64,000 bases of DNA. Source: Bacteroidales bacterium. GTDB lineage: Bacteria; Bacteroidota; Bacteroidia; Bacteroidales; Muribaculaceae. The position numbers and the translations under genes are program-made. Below the pieces are notes generated by a model that did no database searches, was not told where the DNA came from, and was given only the letters and a program-made list of their open reading frames with translations. Positions 1-7,881 of the stretch are shown here, one piece after another. The first letter of the stretch is position 1. Every line of letters starts with the position of its first letter. The DNA is taken from NCBI GenBank assembly GCA_003150235.1, contig QAMW01000029.1, forward strand, positions 17,262 to 81,261. The letters are read 5' to 3'.

Positions 1-114
1 GCCACAAAAATAGTGCGGCATCGAATTGAAGCAGTCAATGCTTGCACCTCTCTTTATTAGCTTCCGGGAGCGGGGGACTCGCCATGTGCTGATTTACTGT
101 AATGCATAAAACAT

Positions 115-147
115 AAGGAGGATGCAGCCGGTGGTTGCATCCTCCTT
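115..147 (-). terminator. Probable intrinsic terminator of glmS
   Basis: A perfect 12-bp inverted repeat (AAGGAGGATGCA at 115-126 and its complement at 136-147) with a 9-nt loop lies about 20 bp past the glmS stop codon. Read leftward it is followed by a T-rich stretch. Positions 1-114 hold no gene I can support. Confidence 0.75.
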
Positions 148-166
148 GCGTATCTTGGGGGATTGG

Positions 167-2011
167 TTATTCGACTGTAACAGATTTGGCGAGGTTACGC
201 GGCATGTCGACGTTACACCCTTTCATCACTGCGATGTGATAAGCAAGCAGCTGGAGGGGAATGGAGACGATAATCGGCGAGAGACACTCCGGCACGGGAG
301 GAATCTCAAGCGTGAAGTCGGCAATCTCCGGAATCGTGGTGTCGCCACGGGTCACGATTGCAATCACGGAACCTCCACGCGCCTTGACCTGCTGGATGTT
401 GGAGATGATTTTTTCATGCAGTTCATCGGTCGGTGCAATCACGACTGTAGGCATCTCGCGGTCGATGAGCGCGATAGGCCCGTGCTTCATCTCGGCAGCA
501 GGGTATCCCTCGGCGTGGATGTAGCTGATTTCTTTCAATTTCAGTGCGCCCTCAAGAGCCGACGGGTAGTTATAGCCACGACCGAGATAGAGGAAGTTGT
601 GGGCGTAGGTGAATATGCGCGACAGACGCTCTATCTCGTCGTTGAGCTTCAGTGTCTCCTTGATAAGCTCGGGGAGATGCTGGAGCGAGTGAGCCACCTC
701 GGTAAGTTCTTTCTGCGAGATAGTGCGGCGTATCTGTCCGATAGCGAGCGCAAGCATGGTCAGCACTGTAACCTGTCCGGTGAACGCCTTAGTCGAGGCG
801 ACACCGATTTCCGGACCTACGTGGATATAGGTGCCGGTGTCGGTCTCACGTGCTATCGAGGAGCTGACGGCATTGCATACGCCATATACAAACGCGCCTT
901 TCTCACGCGCGAGCTTGATGGCGGCAAGGGTGTCGGCGGTCTCGCCCGACTGGGATATGGCGATGACTATATCCTGAGGGGTGATGACGGGATTGCTGTA
1001 ACGGAACTCGCTTGCATACTCGACCTGGGTAGGGATGCGCGCTATCGACTCGAACAGCCGGGCGCCGATAAGTCCTGCATGCCACGATGTGCCGCAAGCC
1101 ACGATGATTATGCGCGATGCGTTGACAAAGCGGTCGGTGTGGTCAATGATTCCGGCAAGCTTGATCTCGGTGCCGTTGTTGACGATGCGGCCGCGGATAC
1201 AGTCGTGAATCGAGTTGGGCTGCTCGAAAATCTCCTTCAGCATGAAGTGGGCATAGCCGCCTTTTTCGAGCTGTGACACTGACATGTTCAATGTCTGCAC
1301 GTCGATTTTCGATTTCTTGTTGTCGTTGGTGATGACGCGCAGCTTCTCGCCGCGCTTGATGATAGCTATCTCGTTGTCACGCAGATATACCACCTGATTG
1401 GTGTATTCGATAATGGGCGAAGCGTCGGAGGCGATGAATGTTTCGTCATCGCCTATGCCGATAACCAGTGGCGAACTTTTGCGCGCCGCCAGGATAGTGT
1501 CAGGGTCATCCACATCGATTACCGCGATGGCGTATGCGCCTACAACCTGGTTTAGAGCCTCGCGCATTGCCTCAAGCAGTGAGCATCCGTTGCTCTCCTG
1601 GATGTATTCAATGAGTTTGACCACGACCTCGGTGTCGGTCTCGCTACGGAATGTGCACCCATGTTTCTCAAGCGCCATTTTCAGCACATTGTAGTTTTCA
1701 ATAGTGCCATTGTGTACGATTGCGATTTTACCGTTGGTGCTGTAATGGGGATGTGCGTTGACGTCGTTGGGTTCACCATGCGTTGCCCAGCGTGTGTGTG
1801 CGATGCCTATCCTTCCTGTCACATCCTTGGACTCGCAGAAAGCTTCAAGATCATTGACCTTGCCGCGCGACTTATAGATGTTGAGCTTGTTGTCGTCAGA
1901 TATAAGGGCGACACCCGCGCTGTCATATCCGCGATATTCCAGACGGTGAAGACCCTTTATCAGAATCGGATAAGCCTCTTGGTTTCCAATATATCCTACT
2001 ATTCCACACAT
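167..2011 (-). CDS. glmS: Glutamine--fructose-6-phosphate aminotransferase (isomerizing)
   Basis: Makes glucosamine-6-phosphate from fructose-6-phosphate and glutamine, the first committed step toward UDP-GlcNAc for peptidoglycan and lipid A; cytosolic. I placed the start at 2011 because it yields MCGIVGYIG, where Cys2 is the N-terminal glutaminase nucleophile freed by Met removal; an in-frame upstream start at 2056 would bury it and overlap the preceding gene. The order is a class II glutaminase domain (about 1-230), then two SIS sugar-isomerase domains (motifs CGTSWHAG and SQSGETADT) and the family C-terminal end PRNLAKSVTVE. The 614 residues match the usual length. It is last in a leftward run glyS-lemA-FKBP-glmS with short gaps (26 bp here), so it may be co-transcribed with them. 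No glmS ribozyme is visible in the short leader. Confidence 0.97.
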   Translation of the reverse strand: MCGIVGYIGNQEAYPILIKGLHRLEYRGYDSAGVALISDDNKLNIYKSRGKVNDLEAFCESKDVTGRIGIAHTRWATHGEPNDVNAHPHYSTNGKIAIVHNGTIENYNVLKMALEKHGCTFRSETDTEVVVKLIEYIQESNGCSLLEAMREALNQVVGAYAIAVIDVDDPDTILAARKSSPLVIGIGDDETFIASDASPIIEYTNQVVYLRDNEIAIIKRGEKLRVITNDNKKSKIDVQTLNMSVSQLEKGGYAHFMLKEIFEQPNSIHDCIRGRIVNNGTEIKLAGIIDHTDRFVNASRIIIVACGTSWHAGLIGARLFESIARIPTQVEYASEFRYSNPVITPQDIVIAISQSGETADTLAAIKLAREKGAFVYGVCNAVSSSIARETDTGTYIHVGPEIGVASTKAFTGQVTVLTMLALAIGQIRRTISQKELTEVAHSLQHLPELIKETLKLNDEIERLSRIFTYAHNFLYLGRGYNYPSALEGALKLKEISYIHAEGYPAAEMKHGPIALIDREMPTVVIAPTDELHEKIISNIQQVKARGGSVIAIVTRGDTTIPEIADFTLEIPPVPECLSPIIVSIPLQLLAYHIAVMKGCNVDMPRNLAKSVTVE

Positions 2012-2037
2012 AGAGATTGGTGATAAGGGTTGTTTAA

Positions 2038-2598
2038 TTATTGTTTTGTTTCCCAATAAGGGATGTTTGTCAATTTGATATTGAACCGCAGGTTACTGTA
2101 GGGGGGCACACTGCCGTAGCCCGTTGCGCCGTAACCTGACTGGTAAGGAATCAATACCTCCACCGAGTCGCCTACGTGCATCTCCTGAAGCACGATGCCC
2201 CAGCCGCTGATAACGCCCGACAGACCGGTGCGGAAAATCGAGTCGCCGTAGGATTCCTTCATGAGGTAGCTTGAATCAAAAGGCACGTCGTTGTAGAAGT
2301 GTCCGATATATTTCACATCCACGGTCGAGGTCCAATAGGGGGTAAGATTGCCGGCGGTCGCACTGCGGTCGTTAAACCAATGGGCAAGCACATACTGACC
2401 TTTGTCATATCCGGGGCGCAGCTCAGTGTAATATGGAGTGCCGTCGGGGTTGGTCAGCTTCTTCTTTTCGTCAAGCCAGGAGTTGTTGGCGTTGCGCCAC
2501 TCGGCGTAGTCGTCCCAGTTGTTGTCGCCCTTGCTGCAGCCGGAGATGGCTGCAACAATGACGATTCCCAATATAAGGATTAAAGGTAGTTTTCTCAT
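2038..2598 (-). CDS. FKBP-type peptidyl-prolyl isomerase lipoprotein
   Basis: Predicted envelope-anchored prolyl isomerase of 186 residues. A hydrophobic signal segment (residues 4-19) ends in a lipobox with the lipidated Cys at residue 21 (AAISGC). The C-terminal half has the FKBP pattern: GVISGWGIVLQEMHVGDSVE, then IPYQSGYGATGYGSVPPYS and a final strand NLRFNIKL. Catalytic residues of FKBPs are loosely conserved, so activity is inferred. The N-terminal about 80 residues (rich in W, D and N) are typical of Bacteroidales FKBP lipoproteins. The gene sits 16 bp after lemA and 26 bp before glmS, which suggests an operon position rather than a functional link to aminosugar synthesis. Confidence 0.88.
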   Translation of the reverse strand: MRKLPLILILGIVIVAAISGCSKGDNNWDDYAEWRNANNSWLDEKKKLTNPDGTPYYTELRPGYDKGQYVLAHWFNDRSATAGNLTPYWTSTVDVKYIGHFYNDVPFDSSYLMKESYGDSIFRTGLSGVISGWGIVLQEMHVGDSVEVLIPYQSGYGATGYGSVPPYSNLRFNIKLTNIPYWETKQ

Positions 2599-2614
2599 TA
2601 ATTAAAATTGATGG

Positions 2615-3199
2615 TTAGAACTCGACCTTGGGAGCGGTCTCTGCACCTGCCGCCGCCTTGAACTGGGGCTTGGGGGTGAAGCCGAACCATCCGGCATAAA
2701 TCGTGGTCGGGAACTTCTTGATAGAGGTATTGTAATCTTTCACCGCCTCGGTGTAACGGCCGCGCGCCACACTGATACGGTTTTCAGTGCCTTCAAGCTG
2801 CACCTGGAGGTCGCGGAAATTCTCGTTGGCTTTCAGGTCGGGATAAGCCTCGCTTACGGCGAGAAGCGACTTAAGCGCGCCGGTAAGCTGATTTTGTGCT
2901 TCCTGGAACTGCGCAAGAGTCTCCTCGTTAAGATTCTCGGCGGAGATGTTGATTGAAGTAGCCTTGCTGCGCGCCTCGGTCACCTCGGTTAAGGTGTTTT
3001 CCTCATGAGCGGCATACCCTTTCACAGTGGCGACGAGGTTAGGAATGAGGTCGGCACGGCGCTGATACTGGTTTTCAACTTCAGCCCAGCTCTGGTCGAC
3101 GGTCTGCTGCTTATCTACCAATGAGTTATAATTACATGACGAGAGGCTTGCCATGCAGGCTATGCCTATCATCAAAGAGAAGAGTCGATTGAGTTTCAT
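2615..3199 (-). CDS. lemA: LemA family lipoprotein
   Basis: A 194-residue LemA-family protein of unknown biochemical role. It has a signal segment with lipobox LSSC (Cys22), which is common for LemA in Bacteroidota. The family block follows: QQTVDQSWAEVENQYQRRAD, then LIPNLVATVKGYAAHE, a coiled helical stretch with T, E and A, and a short C-terminal hydrophobic patch TTIYAGWFGF. LemA genes often neighbour a TPM/YgcG-domain gene; none is here, the neighbours being glyS (30 bp upstream) and an FKBP lipoprotein (16 bp downstream). It likely belongs to the glyS transcript, since no separate promoter box is visible in the 30-bp gap. Confidence 0.93.
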   Translation of the reverse strand: MKLNRLFSLMIGIACMASLSSCNYNSLVDKQQTVDQSWAEVENQYQRRADLIPNLVATVKGYAAHEENTLTEVTEARSKATSINISAENLNEETLAQFQEAQNQLTGALKSLLAVSEAYPDLKANENFRDLQVQLEGTENRISVARGRYTEAVKDYNTSIKKFPTTIYAGWFGFTPKPQFKAAAGAETAPKVEF

Positions 3200-3229
3200 A
3201 ATCGGTTGAATAATTTAGATGGAGTGAAA

Positions 3230-4774
3230 TTAACCGAGCTTGCGGAGAAGCGAGTTGATGCTTACGGTGTCGTGGATAAGCTTGTGAAGGTCGCTTATGT
3301 TGACACGCTTCTGCTCCATGGAGTCGCGTTCACGCAAGGTGACGGTGTTGTCTTCGAGGGTCTGATGGTCGACAGTGACGCAGAAAGGAGTACCGATGGC
3401 ATCCTGACGGCGGTAACGCTTGCCGATGGAGTCTTTTTCCTCGTAGTGGGTGGGGAAGTCAAACTTGAGGTCGTTGACAATCTCACGAGCCTTTTCAGGC
3501 AGACCGTCCTTGCGCACGAGCGGCATTACCGCACACTTCACCGGAGCGAGTGCCGGCGGGAGGTGGAGTACCACACGGGTGTCACCGCCTTCAAGCGGCT
3601 GCTCCTCGTAGCTTGAGCAAAGCACTGAGAGGAACATACGGTCGACACCGATAGAGGTCTCGATGACGTAAGGGGTGTAGCTTTCGTTAAGCTCCGGGTC
3701 GAAATATTGTATCTTCTTGCCTGAGAATTTCTCATGCTGTGACAGGTCGAAATTGGTGCGGGAGTGAATGCCCTCGACTTCCTTGAAACCAAACGGCATC
3801 TCAAACTCGATATCGGTAGCGGCGTTGGCATAGTGGGCAAGCTTCTCGTGGTCGTGGTAGCGGTATTTGTGGTCGCCGAGACCGAGTGCCTTGTGCCATT
3901 TGAGACGTGTCTCCTTCCAACTCTTGAACCATTCAAGTTCCTGTCCGGGGCGCACGAAGAACTGCATCTCCATCTGTTCGAACTCACGCATACGGAAAAT
4001 GAACTGACGAGCCACAATCTCATTGCGGAACGCCTTGCCTATCTGGGCGATACCGAAAGGAATACGCATACGTCCGGTCTTCTGCACGTTGAGGTAGTTG
4101 ACGAAGATACCCTGCGCGGTCTCGGGACGGAGATATACGGTCATGGCACCGTCGGCGGTTGACCCCATCTCGGTACGGAACATGAGGTTGAACTGACGCA
4201 CCTCGGTCCAGTTTTTAGTGCCTGAAATCGGGTCGACAATCTCTTGGTCGATGATAATCTGGCGAAGTTCGTCAAGGTTGTTGTCGTTCATCGCCTTTGC
4301 GAAACGCTCGTGAAGTGCGTCGCGCTTTGCCTTTTGCTCCTGGATACGCGGATTGGTCTCGCGGAAAAGAGCCTCGTCAAAAGAGTCGCCGAAACGCTTG
4401 CGCGCCTTCTCGACCTCTTTCTCGATTTTCTCGTCAAACTTGGCGATTGCGTCTTCGATGAGCACATCGGCGCGATAACGCTTCTTGGAGTCCTTGTTGT
4501 CAATCAAGGGGTCGTTGAACGCGTCGACATGACCTGATGCCTTCCAGATGGTAGGGTGCATGAAAATCGCCGAGTCAATACCCACGATATTCTCGTGGAG
4601 AAGCGTCATGGCGTCCCACCAGTAACGCTTTATGTTGTTTTTCATCTCGACACCGTTCTGACCGTAGTCATAAACGGCTGAGAGTCCGTCATATATTTCG
4701 CTTGAAGGGAATACGAAACCATATTCCTTTGCATGAGATACTATCTTCTTGAATTGGTCTTCCTGTTGTGCCAT
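3230..4774 (-). CDS. glyS: Glycyl-tRNA synthetase (single-chain, class II)
   Basis: Charges tRNA-Gly. The 514-residue single-chain alpha2 type (archaeal/eukaryotic-like, also called GlyQS) is normal for Bacteroidota, in contrast to the alpha2-beta2 form of enterobacteria. Visible class II blocks are RPETAQGIFVNYLNV, GIAQIGKAFRNEI (motif 2 region) and MREFEQMEMQFFV. The C-terminal anticodon-binding domain starts near LHLPPALAPVKCAVMPLV. The start at 4774 gives MAQQEDQFKKIVSHAKEYGF, the usual N terminus. It is the first gene of the leftward set; a -7 box lies 28 bp upstream at 4802-4809. Identity is secure. Confidence 0.97.
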   Translation of the reverse strand: MAQQEDQFKKIVSHAKEYGFVFPSSEIYDGLSAVYDYGQNGVEMKNNIKRYWWDAMTLLHENIVGIDSAIFMHPTIWKASGHVDAFNDPLIDNKDSKKRYRADVLIEDAIAKFDEKIEKEVEKARKRFGDSFDEALFRETNPRIQEQKAKRDALHERFAKAMNDNNLDELRQIIIDQEIVDPISGTKNWTEVRQFNLMFRTEMGSTADGAMTVYLRPETAQGIFVNYLNVQKTGRMRIPFGIAQIGKAFRNEIVARQFIFRMREFEQMEMQFFVRPGQELEWFKSWKETRLKWHKALGLGDHKYRYHDHEKLAHYANAATDIEFEMPFGFKEVEGIHSRTNFDLSQHEKFSGKKIQYFDPELNESYTPYVIETSIGVDRMFLSVLCSSYEEQPLEGGDTRVVLHLPPALAPVKCAVMPLVRKDGLPEKAREIVNDLKFDFPTHYEEKDSIGKRYRRQDAIGTPFCVTVDHQTLEDNTVTLRERDSMEQKRVNISDLHKLIHDTVSINSLLRKLG

Positions 4775-4801
4775 AATTCCTGATTAATAATTTTAGAGTC
4801 A

Positions 4802-4809
4802 CAAAGATA
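4802..4809 (-). promoter_or_regulatory. Bacteroidota -7 promoter box for glyS
   Basis: TATCTTTG on the minus strand, an exact match to the Bacteroidota sigma-ABfr -7 consensus TAnnTTTG. It lies about 28 bp before the glyS start and probably drives glyS-lemA-FKBP-glmS. It lies between GH95 (ending 4821) and glyS. Confidence 0.65.
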
Positions 4810-4820
4810 CGCAAAAATGC

Positions 4821-7232
4821 TTAATCAAGCAAAATTTCGGCTCTTTCTCCCTTTTTAAGCGGCAGTGTAAGGTATTCGTCAAGCGGATAAGACGAGCCGT
4901 TGACGGTGATTTTCCGCGTCCCGGCGGGTATCTTTATCTTAGTTTCGGGTGAGAAGCCGCCGGTGATGATGATGCGTGACACTTTCCCGTCGGTCCAGTC
5001 CATGTCGACCTCCGCGCCTCCTCTGACCTTGAAGCCGTGTATCGCCCCCGACCGCCATTCGTCGGGAAGCGCCGGGAGCGGGTTTATGAACCCGTCCTGG
5101 CTCTGCAGGAGCATCTCGCCTATACCTGCGGCACCGCCCCAGTTGCCGTCCATCTGGAAGGGCGGGTGGGAGCAGAACAGATTGGGGAATGTGCCGGCGT
5201 CGTGGTGAGGCTTTTCGGCGGTGTAAGCGGGTACAAGAAGTGACTTGAAAAGGCTGTAGGCGCGGTTGCCGTCGCCGAGGCGCGCCCAGAAATTCACTTT
5301 CCATGCACGGCTCCAGCCTGTGCCGCCGTCACCGCGCCGGTCAAGTGTCTTGCGGGCTGCATCGGCGAGTTCCGGGGTGTTGACCACCGATATCTGGTTG
5401 CCCGGATGCAGCGCGTACAGATGGCTCACATGGCGGTGATGCGGGTCGGTCTCCCTGTATTCTTCAAGCCATTCCATGAGCCTGCCGTCGCTGCCGGTCA
5501 GATGTGGCGGGAGAAGGGCGAGGTCGGCTTCGAGCGAGTCGGCAAACTGCTTGTCGACGCCGAGCCGGGTGGCGGCATCGATGGTGTTGGTGTAAAGCTC
5601 GCGTATCAGCTGGGTGTCCATTGCCGGTCCCATAACGACGCTGATAGGAGTCACGCTGTCAGCGGCGAAAAATGTGTTTTCAGGCGATGAGCTGGGCGCG
5701 GTCACGAGCCAGCCGTGGCTTGGCTCCTTGATCATCGTGGATTTGAAAAACTCCGCCGCACCTTTCATTATGGGGTATATCTCGGCGAGATATAGCGAGT
5801 CGCCGGTGTAGAGGTAGTGTTCCCAGAGATGGGCGCAGAGCCATGCTCCGCCGGTGTTGGTGGCACCCCACGACGGGTGTTCGCCGGGGTCGGTGTATTC
5901 CCAGGGATTTGTCATCATGTGCATCACCCAGCCTTCAGCTGAAGGACCGTAGAACACTTTTGCCGTGTGGCGTCCGTTGGGCACGGCGCGCTTCACGAGG
6001 TCGACAAGCGGCAGGTGCAGTTCGGAGAGATTGCCCGGTTCCGCTCCCCAATGGTTCATCTGCACATTTATGTTGGTGTGATAGTCGCCGTTCCATGGTG
6101 TCACCACGTCATTCGCCCACAGTCCCTGCAGGTTGGGGGGGAGGCTTCCCGGATGGGTGCTTGATATGAGAAGGTACCTTCCATAATTGTAGTACAGCGC
6201 GGCGAGTGAAGGGTCGCTTTCGGTCTGAAACAGTTCGATGCGCTCGTTGGTGGGAAGATGCGCGATTTTGCCCTCCGGAAGCGTGACCGAGGCGCGGTCG
6301 AAGAGTGCGCGGTGACGCTCGGTGCCGAGCCGGTGGAGCAACTCGATGTCGTCAATCCGGAGTGCTGCGCTGACATCGTTGATGGCATCGGTCATGTACA
6401 TCGCCCCGTTTAGGTAGGATGTTGCCGCGCCGACAATTATGTAAGCCTCGTCGGCGTCACTCACCGAAAGGGTGCTGTCGGTGGCGGAGCTGAGAGCATT
6501 ATCCCCTAAAGCACGGACGCCGGCAACGGCGGCATACTTCACGCCGTCAACACCCGGTTGCCCGCTTTCAAGCATACCCGAGAGCATTATCATTCCACCT
6601 CCCGCAGAAGCGGCGGTGGCGTTTTCTTTACGGTGTAGCGATGCGGTGAAGCTGACAGAGGCGGGTAGTGACCCCTTGATATGGTAAATCATGACATTTT
6701 CACCACGCGGCACCACACACTCTGCCACGTAATTCACGCCGCCTATGGTGTAGCTCGTGGTTGCGACGGCTTCCTGCAGGTCGAGCCAGCGGAGATAGCC
6801 GGTCACGTCTGTGGAGGGATATGAAAGGTCTATGTCAAGGTCGGCAAGCATCTGGTAACTGCCGTATGTACCGAGGTCGGTTGTCTTGGTGGGTACGAAA
6901 GTGGAATACATGAGTTCCTGAGCCTCAAGATTTTTCCCCTCCAGGAGAAGCCGTTGTATCTCCGGGAGGCTTTCGGCTGCGGCAGGATTGTCGTAGGATG
7001 CTTTCGAGCCGCTCCACATGCTGATTTCGTTTAACACTATTTTCTCATGGAAAGGATTGCCGTAAGGCATCATGCCGAGGCGTCCGTTGCCGAGCGGCAG
7101 GGTCTCCTCCCATTGTGCGGCGGGTGCGGTGTACCACAAGGTCTTGTCGGCGGAAAATTGCCCGTCGGTGATTCCGGCAGACAGCGCGCTTGTCGCTGTG
7201 AATACTGCCGTGATGGCTGCGATATGTCTCAT
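4821..7232 (-). CDS. Glycoside hydrolase family 95 (alpha-L-fucosidase/alpha-L-galactosidase)
   Basis: Exported GH95 enzyme of 803 residues; the family removes terminal alpha-1,2-linked L-fucose or L-galactose from plant xyloglucan/pectin or host glycans. The start at 7232 gives MRHIAAITAVFTATSALSAG, a classical signal peptide; an upstream in-frame start would bury it. Family blocks are visible in order: LWYTAPAAQWEETLPLGNGR, WNGDYHTNINVQMNHWG (holding the Asn pair that acts in the inverting mechanism), SSSPENTF (general-acid Glu), HRHVSHLYALHPGNQ and FQMDGNWGGAAGIGEMLLQS (Asp). Substrate preference cannot be read from sequence. It is divergent from the topoisomerase gene across a 650-bp gap and has its own -7 box at 7276-7283. 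There is no lipobox, so it is probably periplasmic. Confidence 0.93.
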   Translation of the reverse strand: MRHIAAITAVFTATSALSAGITDGQFSADKTLWYTAPAAQWEETLPLGNGRLGMMPYGNPFHEKIVLNEISMWSGSKASYDNPAAAESLPEIQRLLLEGKNLEAQELMYSTFVPTKTTDLGTYGSYQMLADLDIDLSYPSTDVTGYLRWLDLQEAVATTSYTIGGVNYVAECVVPRGENVMIYHIKGSLPASVSFTASLHRKENATAASAGGGMIMLSGMLESGQPGVDGVKYAAVAGVRALGDNALSSATDSTLSVSDADEAYIIVGAATSYLNGAMYMTDAINDVSAALRIDDIELLHRLGTERHRALFDRASVTLPEGKIAHLPTNERIELFQTESDPSLAALYYNYGRYLLISSTHPGSLPPNLQGLWANDVVTPWNGDYHTNINVQMNHWGAEPGNLSELHLPLVDLVKRAVPNGRHTAKVFYGPSAEGWVMHMMTNPWEYTDPGEHPSWGATNTGGAWLCAHLWEHYLYTGDSLYLAEIYPIMKGAAEFFKSTMIKEPSHGWLVTAPSSSPENTFFAADSVTPISVVMGPAMDTQLIRELYTNTIDAATRLGVDKQFADSLEADLALLPPHLTGSDGRLMEWLEEYRETDPHHRHVSHLYALHPGNQISVVNTPELADAARKTLDRRGDGGTGWSRAWKVNFWARLGDGNRAYSLFKSLLVPAYTAEKPHHDAGTFPNLFCSHPPFQMDGNWGGAAGIGEMLLQSQDGFINPLPALPDEWRSGAIHGFKVRGGAEVDMDWTDGKVSRIIITGGFSPETKIKIPAGTRKITVNGSSYPLDEYLTLPLKKGERAEILLD

Positions 7233-7275
7233 AACAGTTAGTTTGACGTCAGGTGTTATTATATGGTATTCAGTG

Positions 7276-7283
7276 CAAAAATA
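7276..7283 (-). promoter_or_regulatory. -7 promoter box for the GH95 gene
   Basis: TATTTTTG on the minus strand, 44 bp upstream of the GH95 start and matching TAnnTTTG. Confidence 0.5.
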
Positions 7284-7576
7284 CAATAAATAAACGGATA
7301 TGACTGTCAGGATATTGCCTGAATAATCCGCTTGCGATAACATGTTGTGTTATCCTATTCGGAATTTACTGCAAATTTGCAGTAAATTCCGAATAGAGCT
7401 TTTGCAGTTATTGCCACGTGTCGCAAAGGAGAATGTCGATAATGAAACTTCTATATCGGTTGATGGATTGTGATGCTTCATGCAATTTGCTTATAGCCAG
7501 TTGATTTGGACGCTGAGCAGCCGATAGTGTAGTAACTGTTCAGCGAATATTACCAATATAAGATCTTCATTATCAG

Positions 7577-7655
7577 GTAGGGATGCACCATAGTGCATCC
7601 GAAAACGAGGTTAATTAGCCATAAAACCGGTGGATGCTCCACGGAGCATCCCTAC
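7577..7655. repeat. 79-bp REP-like element with two stem-loops and inverted ends
   Basis: Inside the 650-bp gap between GH95 and the topoisomerase gene. The ends are a perfect 10-bp inverted repeat (GTAGGGATGC at 7577-7586, GCATCCCTAC at 7646-7655). Each half folds into its own hairpin: GGATGCAC-CATA-GTGCATCC and GGATGCTCC-AC-GGAGCATCC. It belongs to the same GTAGGG family found at 12.8, 38.6, 43.2 and 56.3 kb. Apart from it and the two promoters I see nothing in 7284-7824. Confidence 0.75.
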
Positions 7656-7824
7656 AATTTAATTATAATCAGGCTGTTGGAGTCGCTGAATAGTTACATA
7701 GTGTAGTTGTCTGTGTTAAAAAAATATAATTATAGTCTTAAGCGTTAGATTAAAAACGGTGGCTTTTTAGGCTCTAAATAGTCGCAATTTGGGTGGAAAT
7801 GGCGCGAGATGAGGAAATTTTTGT

Positions 7825-7832
7825 TAACTTTG
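7825..7832 (+). promoter_or_regulatory. -7 promoter box for topoisomerase IV subunit A
   Basis: TAACTTTG, an exact TAnnTTTG match, 50 bp before the chosen ATG at 7882. Transcription would start near 7840, leaving a short leader. Confidence 0.65.
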
Positions 7833-7881
7833 TAGAGATTGCGCATTTTGCGCCTTGTTCCATGAAATCATTATCCCGGCA

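Noticed and set aside
122..1276. A 384-codon rightward open frame
   Set aside because: It is antisense to glmS, lacks any recognisable domain and mirrors the codon structure of the opposite strand.
1966..2011. A glmS ribozyme or riboswitch ahead of glmS
   Set aside because: Only 26 bp separate glmS from the upstream gene, too short for either; control there would have to be at the operon level.
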